Notes: a model not told the origin generated them from the sequence alone. Positions 38,080 through 48,575 are shown, counted from the stretch's first letter. The stretch is DNA of 64,000 bases from Psychrobacter sp. DAB_AL43B (GCF_900168255.1 NZ_LT799838.1:1364001-1428000); one strand, 5' to 3'. A program made the numbers and translations.

Positions 38080-39750
38080 ATGTCAAATATCTACCACAGC
38101 GCACCCTCTGCCTACGATTATCCATTATTGGTCAAACAGCTGTTAAACCGTGCCAAAACGGTATCGCTTGACCAAGAAATCGTTTATGCGGATAAAAAAC
38201 GCTTCACTTATAAAGAGCTATTTAACCGTATCAATCGCTTAGCCAATGTTTTAGACAGCTTGAACCTTGATGCTGGTGACGTGGTCGCAGTGATGGATTG
38301 GGATAGCCATCGCTACTTAGAGTCGTATTTTGCGATACCGATGTCGCAGTACATTTTGCAAACCGTTAATATCCGCTTGTCACCAGAAAAAGTTCTCTAT
38401 ACCATTAATCATGCGAAACCAAAAGTGCTGATGCTCAACTCTGAATTTGCGCCATTAGTCAAAGATTATCAGTTTGAAAACTCCAGCATTGAGCATATTA
38501 TTTGGCTCGATGATAATGGGGTGACGTCCGAAGGGGTTTTTGGCGGTAATCAAAACCGTGTTACTGGTGAATATGAGGCGTTACTAGAAGCCGCCAATAG
38601 TGAGTTTGAATTTCCAGATTTTGATGAAAACACTATCGCAACGACCTTTTATACCTCGGGTACGACAGGTGATCCTAAAGGAGTGTTTTTTAGCCATCGT
38701 CAATTAGTTCTACATACTCTCACAGAAGCGGCGACGTTCGGCATGCTACCGAACAAGCAAGGCGTTAGCTATGGCGATGTTTATATGCCGATGACGCCGA
38801 TGTTCCACGTACATGCGTGGGGTTTCCCGTTTACGGCGACGATGGTTGGTCTCAAGCAAGTCTATCCGGGACGCTATGCACCGGATCTGTTAATGGATTT
38901 GATTATTAATGAAAAGGTTAGTATCACCCATTGCGTACCAACGATTCTGCAGATGGTACTCAAAGAAGCGCAAGATCGTGATGCTAGCTTTAATGGTCTA
39001 AAAATGATTATCGGTGGTTCAAGGTTGACCGAAGGTTTAGCTAAAGCAGCAATGGCACAGGATATTCAAGTGTATACCGGCTATGGGATGTCAGAGACAG
39101 CGCCGCTCATTAGCTTGACAGAATTTAGTATAGATGAGCCTGAAATGACTGAAGATGAAGACATTGCTCGTCGCTGTATGACAGGTAAGCCTGTGCTCAT
39201 GGTTGATGCTCAAGTGTGGAATACAAGCAATGAGTCGGTTGGTAAAGGTAAAGATAATACTGGCGAGCTGGTGCTACGAGCACCTTGGTTGACCCAAAGC
39301 TATCTGAAAAATGACGATGCCGGTAAAGAGCTGTGGGAGAATGGCTATATGCATACCCAAGACATCGCTTATATACGCCCTGATGGTTATATTCAAATTA
39401 CAGATCGTTTAAAAGATGTCATTAAATCAGGTGGTGAGTGGATATCTTCATTAGAGATTGAAACGATTTTATCATTGCATCCATCGGTGGCTGATGTGTC
39501 AGTGATTGGTGTCCGTGATAAACAGTGGGGCGAGCGTCCGTTAGCATTAGTCGTACTCAAGCCTGCTTGCCAAGATACCAAAGCGGAAGATATCAAAGCG
39601 ATTGCTCAGCAGGCAGTGGAGCGCGGTATTATTCCTAAATACGGTGTGCCTAGTCAGTTTAAGTTTGTCGATGAGCTACCAAAAACCTCGGTCGGCAAAC
39701 ATGACAAAAAAGTGATGCGTGAGATGTATGACAATCAGACCGAAGTATAA
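38080..39750 (+). CDS. Fatty-acid--CoA ligase (medium-chain, AlkK-like AMP-binding enzyme)
   Basis: An adenylate-forming enzyme that activates a carboxylic acid as its CoA thioester. The ATP-binding P-loop reads YTSGTTGDPKGV. The A5 motif is GYGMSETAP, the hinge motif is TDRLKDVIKSGGEWIS, and the catalytic lysine is in TSVGKHDKK near the C-terminus. The length (556 residues) and sequence agree with the AlkK group of medium- to long-chain acyl-CoA synthetases. It precedes the propionyl-CoA synthetase and valine genes on the same strand but has its own terminator, so it may be only functionally associated. An AAGGA motif lies before the ATG. Confidence 0.88.
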   Translation: MSNIYHSAPSAYDYPLLVKQLLNRAKTVSLDQEIVYADKKRFTYKELFNRINRLANVLDSLNLDAGDVVAVMDWDSHRYLESYFAIPMSQYILQTVNIRLSPEKVLYTINHAKPKVLMLNSEFAPLVKDYQFENSSIEHIIWLDDNGVTSEGVFGGNQNRVTGEYEALLEAANSEFEFPDFDENTIATTFYTSGTTGDPKGVFFSHRQLVLHTLTEAATFGMLPNKQGVSYGDVYMPMTPMFHVHAWGFPFTATMVGLKQVYPGRYAPDLLMDLIINEKVSITHCVPTILQMVLKEAQDRDASFNGLKMIIGGSRLTEGLAKAAMAQDIQVYTGYGMSETAPLISLTEFSIDEPEMTEDEDIARRCMTGKPVLMVDAQVWNTSNESVGKGKDNTGELVLRAPWLTQSYLKNDDAGKELWENGYMHTQDIAYIRPDGYIQITDRLKDVIKSGGEWISSLEIETILSLHPSVADVSVIGVRDKQWGERPLALVVLKPACQDTKAEDIKAIAQQAVERGIIPKYGVPSQFKFVDELPKTSVGKHDKKVMREMYDNQTEV

Positions 39751-39865
39751 TAGGATTGGATTATTAGCTTATAAGTCGCTTGAGCCTGTCAAAATATCAA
39801 GCAAATATACGCTTAATAGTTGACCTTTATTATTAGCTCTGCTACATTTTAAATCGATACCCATT

Positions 39866-39893
39866 AAACCGATACATAATGTATCGGTTTTTT
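39866..39893 (+). terminator. Terminator of the acyl-CoA ligase gene
   Basis: A 10-bp perfect stem (39866-39875 with 39881-39890) and a 5-base loop are followed by a T run. Confidence 0.8.
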
Positions 39894-39995
39894 CGATCTA
39901 GTAAGGATAGCTGGCAAGGAAAGCCAGTCTTGTATTATGATATTATTTAATAAAATCGTATCGCATCATCCATCATTACGCTAAGGACAGCTATT

Positions 39996-42068
39996 ATGAG
40001 CGAGCAAACCATCAATGCAGTCACTAATTCAGCTACCAATCAAAGTGCTAATCAAGTTTCTGCCGAAACCTTCCAAGCATCATCAGATACTACTCAGACC
40101 TTTGCTGATATTTATCAGTCCTCTATTGATAATCGCGAGCAGTTTTGGGCGGAACAAGCAAAACGTATCTATTGGCATAAAGCGCCTCAGCAAATCCTTG
40201 ATGACAGCAATCTGCCTTTTGCTCAGTGGTTCGTCGGCGGTGAGACCAATCTTTGTTATAACTGTGTCGATCGACACCTTGAAGAACGTGCCGAGCAGGA
40301 TGCTTTTATCTGGCTATCCTCGGAGATCAATCAAGAGTTAATAGAAACCTATCCAGCCGTGGTAGATGCCTTCAAAGATTTGGGCAATAACGTTGAGTTT
40401 TACACCGACTATACCAAGCGCCGCCTGACTTATAACGACCTTTATAAAGAAGTAAATTATTTTGCTGATGTGCTGCAAAGACAGGGCGTCGAGCAAGGCG
40501 ATCGCGTGATTATTTATATGCCGATGATTTTAGAGGCCGCTTATGCGATGTTGGCCTGCGCGCGTATCGGCGCTATCCATTCAGTCGTGTTTGGTGGTTT
40601 TGCGGCGCATAACTTAGCCATTCGTATGGATGATGCCGAAGCAAAAATGGTTATTACGGTAGATGCGGGTCTACGTGGTGGTAAGGTGGTTAATTATAAA
40701 AGCCTCGTCAACCAAGGTGTTGAGCAAGCAACCATTAAGCCTGAACATGTATTAGTCGTTGATCGAGGTATCTTACCTTTTAAAGCGCAGAGTATCGACG
40801 TCGATTATGCGACTGAGCGCCGTATCAGTTGCGAGTCCAATGCTATCGTCGAGCCGGTGTGGTTAGAATCTAACACCCCGTCATACTTGCTTTATACCTC
40901 AGGTACTACGGGTACGCCAAAAGGCGTGCAGCGTGACACCGGTGGTCATGCTGTGGCGCTGACGACTTCGATGGATTATATCTACGATGGTCAGGCGGGC
41001 GAGACTTTTTGGGCGATATCGGATATCGGCTGGGCAGTCGGACACTCTTATACTATCTATGCGCCATTGCTGGCAGGCATGACCAGTGTCATGTATGAAG
41101 GGCTACCGCATCGACCAAATCCTGGTATATGGTGGCGGATTGTAGAAGCCAACAAGGTCAATATCCTATTCACCGCACCAACTGGCGTGCGTATGCTTAA
41201 AAAACAAGATGAGACTTGGATGACGCGCTATGATGTGTCAAGCGTTAAGTCATTCTTTTTAGCAGGTGAGCCGCTAGATGAGTCAACTGCTAATTGGCTG
41301 ACTAAACATTTAGGCGTACCCATTTTAGACCACTATTGGCAAACTGAGTCAGGCTGGCCGATTTTGAGTAATACGCCCAAATTCAATCATAAACCACATA
41401 AACAAGGCTCGCCCGGCTATCCTATGTATGGCTATGATGCGCACGTTATCAATGAAGAAACCGGCGAGCCATGTAAAGCTGGCGAAAAAGGTTTGCTTGC
41501 GATTCGCGCACCCTTACCACCGGGCTGTTTAACAACGGTTTGGCGTAATGATAAGCGCTTTATTGACAGTTACTTTAGCTTAGCGGATAGCAATCAATAT
41601 TCGACTTCAGACTATGCGGTTGTTGATGAGGACGGTTACTTCCATATTCTCGGTCGTACTGATGATGTTATTAACGTCGCTGGTCACCGATTGGGAACCC
41701 AAGAAATCGAAGAGGCTATTAGTACTCATCCAGAGGTGGCAGAATGTGCTGTCGTGGGTATCCATGACGAACTTAAAGGTGAATTACCCATTGCCTTTTG
41801 CGTGCTAAGAGACCAAGAACAAGTAGCTACTACTGAAAACCGTTTCCGTCTTGAGCAGCAGATTATTGGCGCAGTGGTCAAGTCACTTGGCGGTATAGCG
41901 CGCCCAGCGGCGGTTTATTTTCCACTAGCACTACCAAAGACGCGCTCTGGCAAAATCTTACGCCGTGCTATTCGAGCATTGGCAGAAGGTAAACCAACGG
42001 GTGATATGTCGACTCTTGATAATCCAACGGCGATTGATGCGGTCAAACAGTCTATGAAGGATTATTAG
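39996..42068 (+). CDS. prpE: Propionyl-CoA synthetase (PrpE-type acyl-CoA synthetase)
   Basis: This AMP-forming enzyme makes propionyl-CoA from propionate. It begins with a PrpE-like cap region (WFVGGETNLCYNCVDRHLEER). The P-loop is YTSGTTGTPKGVQRDTGG, and the PrpE-specific ISDIGWAVGHSY follows. The YWQTESGWPI motif is next, then the hinge GRTDDVINVAGHRL. The acetylatable Lys is in PKTRSGKILRR. The N-terminus is extended by about 30 Thr/Asn/Gln-rich residues compared with typical PrpE (690 in total). It lies upstream of the valine cluster, whose end product is propionyl-CoA, but has a terminator of its own. Confidence 0.92.
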   Translation: MSEQTINAVTNSATNQSANQVSAETFQASSDTTQTFADIYQSSIDNREQFWAEQAKRIYWHKAPQQILDDSNLPFAQWFVGGETNLCYNCVDRHLEERAEQDAFIWLSSEINQELIETYPAVVDAFKDLGNNVEFYTDYTKRRLTYNDLYKEVNYFADVLQRQGVEQGDRVIIYMPMILEAAYAMLACARIGAIHSVVFGGFAAHNLAIRMDDAEAKMVITVDAGLRGGKVVNYKSLVNQGVEQATIKPEHVLVVDRGILPFKAQSIDVDYATERRISCESNAIVEPVWLESNTPSYLLYTSGTTGTPKGVQRDTGGHAVALTTSMDYIYDGQAGETFWAISDIGWAVGHSYTIYAPLLAGMTSVMYEGLPHRPNPGIWWRIVEANKVNILFTAPTGVRMLKKQDETWMTRYDVSSVKSFFLAGEPLDESTANWLTKHLGVPILDHYWQTESGWPILSNTPKFNHKPHKQGSPGYPMYGYDAHVINEETGEPCKAGEKGLLAIRAPLPPGCLTTVWRNDKRFIDSYFSLADSNQYSTSDYAVVDEDGYFHILGRTDDVINVAGHRLGTQEIEEAISTHPEVAECAVVGIHDELKGELPIAFCVLRDQEQVATTENRFRLEQQIIGAVVKSLGGIARPAAVYFPLALPKTRSGKILRRAIRALAEGKPTGDMSTLDNPTAIDAVKQSMKDY

Positions 42069-42145
42069 TAAGGTTATTAGAAAGAGCGATTGGTATAGCC
42101 TAAATGCCTATTTTCACTACCATGTATCGCTCCTGTTTTTCACTT

Positions 42146-42174
42146 AAGCCCATGAAGCATCATGGGCTTTTTTG
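42146..42174 (+). terminator. Terminator of prpE
   Basis: A 10-bp perfect stem (42146-42155 with 42160-42169) and a 4-base loop are followed by T residues. Confidence 0.85.
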
Positions 42175-42365
42175 CGGACTTGAAACTTAAGCAAGGTTGA
42201 AGTCTAATAAAACTTCAATAAAGGGCTTGACCACAAAATCACATTATTGCTATAGTCAATAACGATACAAATTAAATCATTTTAAATGAGGACGCTGCTA
42301 CGCTTAATTCGGTTATGACCATTAAGTGAATAGCGGTAGTCTTGCAAACAAGATAAGGATATCTT

Positions 42366-43850
42366 ATGCATCACGTCCAACAGCTCATCAATGGTCAATT
42401 TACCAAATCATCTACTAACGAATGGATTGATATTACCGATCCGGCAACCCAAGAGATTATCGCTAAAGTGCCGCAAACGACTGATGATGAAATCAATCAA
42501 GCCGTTGCAGCAGCTAAGGCTGCTTTTCAAACCTGGCGCAAAACGCCCATCACCACACGCGCCCGTATATTTTTAAAGTATCAAGCATTGATTCGTGAGC
42601 ACATGGACGAGCTGGCAGAAATCTTAACCGCTGAGCAAGGTAAAACGATTGCCGATGCGCGTGGTGATGTGTTTCGTGGTTTAGAAGTGGTCGAGCACGC
42701 GGCCGGTATTGCCAACTTACAAATCGGCGACTATGTCGAAAATGTCGCATCTGGTGTCGATACTTATAGTATCTGGCAGCCGCTAGGTGTTTGCGCGGGT
42801 ATCACACCGTTTAACTTTCCAGCGATGATTCCGCTATGGATGTTCCCAATGGCGATTGCCACGGGCAATACGTTTATCCTAAAACCATCTGAACAAGATC
42901 CAATGGTCACGATGCGTTTGGTTGAGCTAGCAATAGAAGCGGGTGTACCTGAAGGGGTGCTAAACGTTGTCCATGGTGGCAAAGCAACGGTTGATGCGAT
43001 TTGTGACCACCCAGATATTAAAGCGGTATCTTTTGTTGGTTCTACCGCCGTTGGTAAGCATGTCTATGAGCGTGCCAGTCAGTCAGGTAAACGTGCCCAG
43101 TGTATGATGGGCGCTAAAAACCATGGCGTTATCTTACCTGATGCCAATAAAGAGCAGACGCTCAATCAGTTGGCAGGCGCCGCATTTGGTGCTGCTGGTC
43201 AACGTTGTATGGCGCTATCAGTGGTGGTATTAGTCGGTGCTGCAGGTGAGTGGATTGATGACATTAAAGCCAAAGCAGAAGGCTTAGTCGTCTCAGCTGG
43301 TAAACATGATAAAGACTTAGGTCCACTGATTTCTCCTGCCGCAAAAGCGCGCGTTGAGCATTTGATTAGCACAGGAGTAGAAGAAGGGGCGAGCTTGATT
43401 CTTGATGGTCGTGGTATTACCGTTGAAGGCTTTGAGAAGGGTAACTTCGTTGGACCGACTATCTTTGATAACGTCACTGCTGATATGCAAATTTATAAAG
43501 AAGAAATATTTGGTCCTGTACTTTGTATCATGCGCGCCGATAGTCTTGATGAGGCGATTGAGCTGCTAAATGCCAATCCACATGGTAATGGTACGGCTAT
43601 CTTTACCCAGTCAGGGGCCGCCGCCCATAAATTTCAGCAAGATATCGAGGTCGGTCAAATCGGTATTAACTTGCCGATTCCTGTGCCACTACCGATGTTC
43701 TCTTTCTCAGGTTCACGTGCCAGTAAGCTTGGTGATCTCGGTCCTTATGGTAAGCAAGCCGTACAGTTTTATACCCAGACTAAAACGGTTACTGCGCGCT
43801 GGTTTGATGATGAGGCAAGTCGCGGGGTCAATACGACTATTTCAATTTAA
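42366..43850 (+). CDS. mmsA: CoA-acylating methylmalonate-semialdehyde dehydrogenase (MmsA)
   Basis: This enzyme converts methylmalonate semialdehyde, CoA and NAD to propionyl-CoA and CO2, the last step of the distal valine pathway. The protein (494 residues) has the family-specific VAKNHGV-like stretch ([14 protein letters not shown]) in place of the usual ALDH glutamate loop. The nucleophile is Cys281 in [10 protein letters not shown]. The C-terminal [16 protein letters not shown] block is characteristic of MmsA. It is the first gene of the valine cluster. The following genes are on the same strand with gaps of 59 to 184 bases and no strong terminator up to mmsB, so a single operon is likely. 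Confidence 0.95.
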   Translation: MHHVQQLINGQFTKSSTNEWIDITDPATQEIIAKVPQTTDDEINQAVAAAKAAFQTWRKTPITTRARIFLKYQALIREHMDELAEILTAEQGKTIADARGDVFRGLEVVEHAAGIANLQIGDYVENVASGVDTYSIWQPLGVCAGITPFNFPAMIPLWMFPMAIATGNTFILKPSEQDPMVTMRLVELAIEAGVPEGVLNVVHGGKATVDAICDHPDIKAVSFVGSTAVGKHVYERASQSGKRAQCMMGAKNHGVILPDANKEQTLNQLAGAAFGAAGQRCMALSVVVLVGAAGEWIDDIKAKAEGLVVSAGKHDKDLGPLISPAAKARVEHLISTGVEEGASLILDGRGITVEGFEKGNFVGPTIFDNVTADMQIYKEEIFGPVLCIMRADSLDEAIELLNANPHGNGTAIFTQSGAAAHKFQQDIEVGQIGINLPIPVPLPMFSFSGSRASKLGDLGPYGKQAVQFYTQTKTVTARWFDDEASRGVNTTISI

Positions 43851-44034
43851 TGGTTAATCACCTATATTTGCGGTATAGCGTTCATATTGCTTAAGGTATT
43901 TACGATACTATTATAGTGTCAACATGCGATTTGATGATGTTATACCGTTTCTTTAGATTGAGACAGTCATATTGAAATAATGATTCATCAAACCTAATTC
44001 ACCATATTTGCTCTGCAAGCCCAAGGATGACCTT

Positions 44035-45195
44035 ATGGATTTTTCATTAACCGATGACCAAATTGCCTTTCGCCAAACTGCCAGACAGTTTGCGCAAAAA
44101 GAGCTAAAACCGAATGCCGCTGAATGGGATCGCACATCCCATTTCCCAATTGATGTGATTAAAAAGTCAGGCGAGCTTGGTTTTTTGGGGTTGTATACCA
44201 ACCCTGAGTATGATGGCTTGGGTCTGCCGCGTTTAGATTCTGCTATGGTTTTTGAGGAGCTGGCATGGGGTGATACGGCTGTTGCTGCTTATATGAGTAT
44301 TCATAATATGGCTGGCTGGATGATCGGTGAGTATGGTAGCGATGCTTTGTGCAAAAAATATTTGCCAAATATGGTCAGCGGCGAATGGCTTGGCAGTTAT
44401 TGCTTAACAGAACCTAATGCTGGCTCTGATGCCGCCTCACTGCGCACCAAAGCCGATAAGCAAGGCGACCATTATCTGCTTACTGGTGAAAAAACCTTTA
44501 TCTCAGGGGCAGGCTCAACCGATGTATTAGTGGTTATGGCGCGTACAGGCGGTGCAGGACCCAAAGGCATTTCAGCCTTTGTCGTTGATGCTGATAGCGC
44601 TGGTATCGAATATGGTAAAAACGAGCATAAAATGGGCTGGAAAGCGCAGCCAACGCGCACCATTAGCTTTAAAGATGTCAAAGTACCGATAGAAAATCTC
44701 ATCGGCGAGGAAGGTCAAGGCTTTCGTATCGCGATGAAAGGTCTTGATGGTGGTCGAATTAATATTGGGATTTGTGCAGTTGGTACCGCGCAGTCAGCGC
44801 TCGAGACGGCAACCAATTATGTGCAAGAGCGTAGCCAATTCGGTAGCCCGATTGCCAGCTTACAGTCAGTACAGTTTAAGCTCGCCGATATGCTGACCCA
44901 AACGATTACTGCACGGCAAATGCTTTATCTAGCAGCCAACAAAGTCGATAATAATGATGCGCAAGCTTCTACTTACTGTGCCATGGCCAAGCGGCTTTCT
45001 ACTGATCTTTGTTTCGATGTGGCTAATGAAGCCTTACAGTTACATGGTGGCTATGGTTATTTAAACGAGTATCCACTTGAGCGCCATGTGCGAGATTTGC
45101 GTGTACATCAAATTTTGGAAGGCACCAATGAAATCATGCGGGTAATTGTCTCGCGTCAGCTGCTACAAGACGATGCGTTAAGCCAGTTACGCTAA
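44035..45195 (+). CDS. Acyl-CoA dehydrogenase, probable isobutyryl-CoA dehydrogenase
   Basis: This FAD enzyme oxidises isobutyryl-CoA to methacrylyl-CoA. I place the start at the ATG at 44035 (MDFSLTDDQ), which has AAGGA 7 bases upstream. The frame stays open further upstream to a TTG at 44008, but that lacks support. Conserved parts are CLTEPNAGSDAASL, the ISGAGSTDVLVVMART strand, QSVQFKLADM, LHGGYGYLNEYP and the catalytic Glu region QILEGTNEIMR near the C-terminus. The resulting 386 residues fit the family. The substrate assignment rests mainly on the neighbours, which supply every following step of valine degradation. Confidence 0.9.
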   Translation: MDFSLTDDQIAFRQTARQFAQKELKPNAAEWDRTSHFPIDVIKKSGELGFLGLYTNPEYDGLGLPRLDSAMVFEELAWGDTAVAAYMSIHNMAGWMIGEYGSDALCKKYLPNMVSGEWLGSYCLTEPNAGSDAASLRTKADKQGDHYLLTGEKTFISGAGSTDVLVVMARTGGAGPKGISAFVVDADSAGIEYGKNEHKMGWKAQPTRTISFKDVKVPIENLIGEEGQGFRIAMKGLDGGRINIGICAVGTAQSALETATNYVQERSQFGSPIASLQSVQFKLADMLTQTITARQMLYLAANKVDNNDAQASTYCAMAKRLSTDLCFDVANEALQLHGGYGYLNEYPLERHVRDLRVHQILEGTNEIMRVIVSRQLLQDDALSQLR

Positions 45196-45277
45196 TCAGT
45201 TGCGATGAATAAATAATTCACCTATTCAGCTTTTTGAATTAAGTGATTTTATAAAAAGTTTATAACAAGGATGTTCT

Positions 45278-46060
45278 ATGACGGATTACACCAACTTAAA
45301 CCTATCGATTGACGGCCATATCGCCACGTTAACACTGCAGAATCCACCTGCACACACTTGGACGATGGACAGTCTAAAGGCACTTAAGCAGTTGGTTACT
45401 GACCTTAATGCCAACGATGATATCTATGCATTAATCATCCACGGTGATGGCGAAAAATTCTTTTCAGCAGGAGCGGATTTAAACAATTTTGCCGATGGTG
45501 ATAAAGGTCGCGCGATCAGTATGGCGATAGCGTTTGGCGAAGCCTTTGAAGCGTTGTCAGCCTATCGCGGCGTCAGTATTGCTGTTATCAACGGCTATGC
45601 GATGGGCGGCGGGCTTGAGTGTGCGCTGGCTTGTGATATCCGTATCGCTGAAGCGCATGCGCAAATGGCATTGCCTGAGACGGGTGTTGGATTGTTGCCA
45701 TGCGCAGGCGGTACGCAAAATCTAACGGCTCTAGTCGGTGAAGGCTGGGCAAAGCGGATGATATTGTGCGGTGAGCGCGTCGATGCAGAGACAGCATTGC
45801 GTATTGGTTTGGTCGAAGAAGTTACTGCAAAAGGTGGGGGTTTATTAGCAGCACAAGCACTAGCGCAAAAAGTCGCTAAACAATCCCCCGTTGCCGTCAG
45901 TTATTCTAAAGCACTGATTCAAGCTGCTAGAAATACACCGCCTGCACAAAACCTTATCCATGAGCGTGAAGCATTTGTGAAGTTGTTCGACACCATGGAT
46001 CAGCGCGAAGGTGTACAAGCCTTCTTAGAGAAGCGTAAACCCAATTGGCAAAATAAATAA
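45278..46060 (+). CDS. Enoyl-CoA hydratase/isomerase (probable methacrylyl-CoA hydratase)
   Basis: A 260-residue crotonase-fold protein. The oxyanion-hole segments are FSAGADLNNF and INGYAMGGGLECALACD, and ALPETGVGLLPCAGGTQ holds the second conserved acidic position. It should hydrate methacrylyl-CoA to 3-hydroxyisobutyryl-CoA in this pathway. It lies between the acyl-CoA dehydrogenase (82 bases before) and the hydroxyisobutyryl-CoA hydrolase (59 bases after), consistent with one operon. An AAGGA motif precedes the ATG. The fold alone would also allow an isomerase, so the exact reaction is inferred from context. Confidence 0.9.
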   Translation: MTDYTNLNLSIDGHIATLTLQNPPAHTWTMDSLKALKQLVTDLNANDDIYALIIHGDGEKFFSAGADLNNFADGDKGRAISMAIAFGEAFEALSAYRGVSIAVINGYAMGGGLECALACDIRIAEAHAQMALPETGVGLLPCAGGTQNLTALVGEGWAKRMILCGERVDAETALRIGLVEEVTAKGGGLLAAQALAQKVAKQSPVAVSYSKALIQAARNTPPAQNLIHEREAFVKLFDTMDQREGVQAFLEKRKPNWQNK

Positions 46061-46119
46061 ACGCTATTGAATCAAACTTAATGATAGTATTTTTCTTTTA
46101 ATTTTCGTAGGTCACTTTT

Positions 46120-47388
46120 ATGACAGCAGCTATGACAGCGACGGATGATAGCAAGCATCCGGAATCCATAGAAAATAGAGAGCAAGAAGCGCCGGTATTA
46201 TTCAGCACCGAGCCGACAGATTGTGGTCACCTTATTGGGATAATGACGTTAAATACTCCTAAATCTCTTAATGCCTTGAGCGTTGAGATGTGTCAATTAT
46301 TATCACAACAGTTAGAACAATGGCAACGTGATGATCGGGTAGTGGCCTTGGTGCTAAGAGGCGCAGGCGATAAGGCATTTTGTGCGGGCGGTGATATCCG
46401 TAAGCTGTATGACAGTATGTCTACCAGTGCACCAATACCAAATCCTTATGCGACGGAGTTTTTTAGTCATGAATACCGTCTCTATCGGCAAATGCATTTT
46501 TACTCCAAGCCGTTAATACTCTGGGGTGATGGCATTATCATGGGTGGCGGTATGGGGCTAATGGCTGGTTGTAGTCACCGTTTGGTCACTGAGCGTACCC
46601 GTTTTGCCATGCCAGAGATTACAATTGGCTTATTCCCTGATGCTTCTGGTAGCTGGTTCTTGCAGCGTATGCCTGCCAAAACAGGTTTATTCTTAGGGCT
46701 AACGGGTGCGATGTGTAATGGTAATGACGCACTATTGGCCAATCTTGCAGAGTATGCCGTTGCTAGTTCTGATTACGACGCTATTATACAGCGCTTAAAA
46801 CAGAGTGATTGGCAATCGGGATCTGATAGCACAGATAAATGTCATAACAATAGCGCTCATAATATCGTCAGTCGCGCACTTGCAGCACAACCGGTAGCCG
46901 AATTGCCTGCTAGTAAATTAGTAGCCTACTGGCATCCTATCCAACAGCTGATGAATAGCGGCGGTTTGGGTGATATTGATTCAGTGTTACAAAGTGATGA
47001 GGCGCTAGTACAGCTAGATAAAGATTTTTCTGAGGATAGCTGGACACAGCGTGCAGTGGCAACGTATCGGCATGGCTGCCCAGTGACTGCTGCCTTGACC
47101 TATGGGCTTTATCATAAAGCCACTGATTTATCGTTAGAGCAGGTTTTATATTTAGAAACCAATGTGGCGGTACATTGTGCGGCAAATCCTGACTTTAAAG
47201 AAGGTGTGCGTGCGCTGCTGATTGATAAAGATCGCAATCCACAATGGTCGCGCTCATTAGCAGATTGTCTTAGCGCAGAAGGACAGCAGTACATTCATCA
47301 GCACTTTGTAAACCCTTATCCTAAAGGTGAGCATCCTTTGGGTGATTGGCTGAGCGATGACGCATTAGGCAGTCAGTTTGTACGTTAA
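46120..47388 (+). CDS. 3-hydroxyisobutyryl-CoA hydrolase (crotonase superfamily)
   Basis: This member of the crotonase fold hydrolyses 3-hydroxyisobutyryl-CoA, freeing CoA from a pathway with toxic methacrylyl-CoA. Compared with hydratases it is long (422 residues). It has the HIBCH hallmarks: FCAGGDIRKLYDS, WGDGIIMGGGMGLMAGCSHR, AMPEITIGLFPDASGSWFL and a large C-terminal domain with KDFKEGVRALLIDKD-like text (NPDFKEGVRALLIDKDRNPQW). About 30 polar N-terminal residues precede the fold. It is the fourth gene of the valine cluster. Confidence 0.92.
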   Translation: MTAAMTATDDSKHPESIENREQEAPVLFSTEPTDCGHLIGIMTLNTPKSLNALSVEMCQLLSQQLEQWQRDDRVVALVLRGAGDKAFCAGGDIRKLYDSMSTSAPIPNPYATEFFSHEYRLYRQMHFYSKPLILWGDGIIMGGGMGLMAGCSHRLVTERTRFAMPEITIGLFPDASGSWFLQRMPAKTGLFLGLTGAMCNGNDALLANLAEYAVASSDYDAIIQRLKQSDWQSGSDSTDKCHNNSAHNIVSRALAAQPVAELPASKLVAYWHPIQQLMNSGGLGDIDSVLQSDEALVQLDKDFSEDSWTQRAVATYRHGCPVTAALTYGLYHKATDLSLEQVLYLETNVAVHCAANPDFKEGVRALLIDKDRNPQWSRSLADCLSAEGQQYIHQHFVNPYPKGEHPLGDWLSDDALGSQFVR

Positions 47389-47510
47389 TTTTGTGCGTTA
47401 ATCACGTAACTTGCTGACCACTATAACGATTAGATATAAATCAAACTTAAAAAACAATGCAAGACCATATTTAATACTGTCTATATAATTAATCATCAAG
47501 GAGCGATGAG

Positions 47511-48476
47511 ATGGGTCAAAAGGATATAAGTACGACTGCTAATAACAGTGACAGTGATAACAATACTGTTAAAGCAAATATCGCCTTTATCGGGCTTGGT
47601 AATATGGGCGCACCAATGGCAGAAAATTTGTTAAAGGCAGGTTATGCGCTATCTGTATATGACTTATCTGCAGACGCAACCCAGCGCTTACAGCAAGCAG
47701 GTGCGCGCGTTGCAGATAGCCCAAAAGACGCGGCAAGCGATGCGCAAGTCGTTATAAGCATGTTGCCTGCTGGCAAGCATGTCCATGCTGTTTATTTAGG
47801 AGAGGACGGCTCTGACGGTCTACTTGCAGAGTTACCAAAAGACACCTTGGTGATTGACAGTAGTACCATCGCTGCAGCTGATGCAAGATTAGTGGCAGAG
47901 GCAGCAAACAAGCTGGGTATCGACTTCTTAGATGCGCCAGTCTCTGGCGGTACGGGCGGCGCTATTGCTGGTAGTCTTACCTTTATCGTTGGTGGTAGCG
48001 CTGATGCGTTTGCTAAAGCCAAGCCAATACTGGCTGTCATGGGCAAAAACATCTTTCATGCTGGCGAGCAGGGTGCCGGACAAGTCGCAAAAATCTGCAA
48101 CAACATGCTATTAGGTATCTTAATGGCGGGAACGGCAGAAGCGATTAACTTAGGCGTCAAAAATGGCTTAGATCCCAAAGTGCTGTCAGATATTATGCTA
48201 CAAAGCTCCGGTCGTAACTGGACACTCGAGGTCTATAACCCTTATCCGCAGGTAATGGAAAACGTACCGTCAAGTAATCATTACCAAGGCGGCTTTATGA
48301 GTAAATTGATGCAAAAAGATCTTAACCTAGCGATGCAAACGGCGCAGGATGCCAATGTCGATACGCCAATGGGTGCCAAAGCCACAGAGCTTTATGGAGC
48401 GCATACCGTAGAAAATGGAGATAAGGATTTTTCTAGTATTATGGCTCGCTACGATAGCACTGTGCTGCCTTCGTAG
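47511..48476 (+). CDS. mmsB: 3-hydroxyisobutyrate dehydrogenase (MmsB)
   Basis: This NAD-dependent beta-hydroxyacid dehydrogenase oxidises 3-hydroxyisobutyrate to methylmalonate semialdehyde, the substrate of MmsA. The Rossmann motif is IAFIGLGNMGAPMAENLLKAGY after a polar extension of about 23 residues. The substrate-binding DAPVSGGTGGAIAGSLTFIVGG and the catalytic Lys in GAGQVAKICNNMLLG are present. The length is 321 residues. It closes the valine cluster, and a strong bidirectional terminator separates it from the convergent IclR regulator. An AAGGAG ribosome binding site precedes the ATG. Confidence 0.95.
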   Translation: MGQKDISTTANNSDSDNNTVKANIAFIGLGNMGAPMAENLLKAGYALSVYDLSADATQRLQQAGARVADSPKDAASDAQVVISMLPAGKHVHAVYLGEDGSDGLLAELPKDTLVIDSSTIAAADARLVAEAANKLGIDFLDAPVSGGTGGAIAGSLTFIVGGSADAFAKAKPILAVMGKNIFHAGEQGAGQVAKICNNMLLGILMAGTAEAINLGVKNGLDPKVLSDIMLQSSGRNWTLEVYNPYPQVMENVPSSNHYQGGFMSKLMQKDLNLAMQTAQDANVDTPMGAKATELYGAHTVENGDKDFSSIMARYDSTVLPS

Positions 48477-48515
48477 TATTTATCTATCTATTATATAGTC
48501 GATAGTCGATTCATT

Positions 48516-48557
48516 TTAAAAAGATCTGCACTATTATAATAGTGCAGATCTTTTTTT
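48516..48557. terminator. Bidirectional terminator between mmsB and the IclR gene
   Basis: A 17-bp perfect stem (48520-48536 with 48541-48557) with a 4-base loop has A and T tracts at its base on both sides. Confidence 0.92.
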
Positions 48558-48575
48558 ATATTTTTAATAGGCAGT

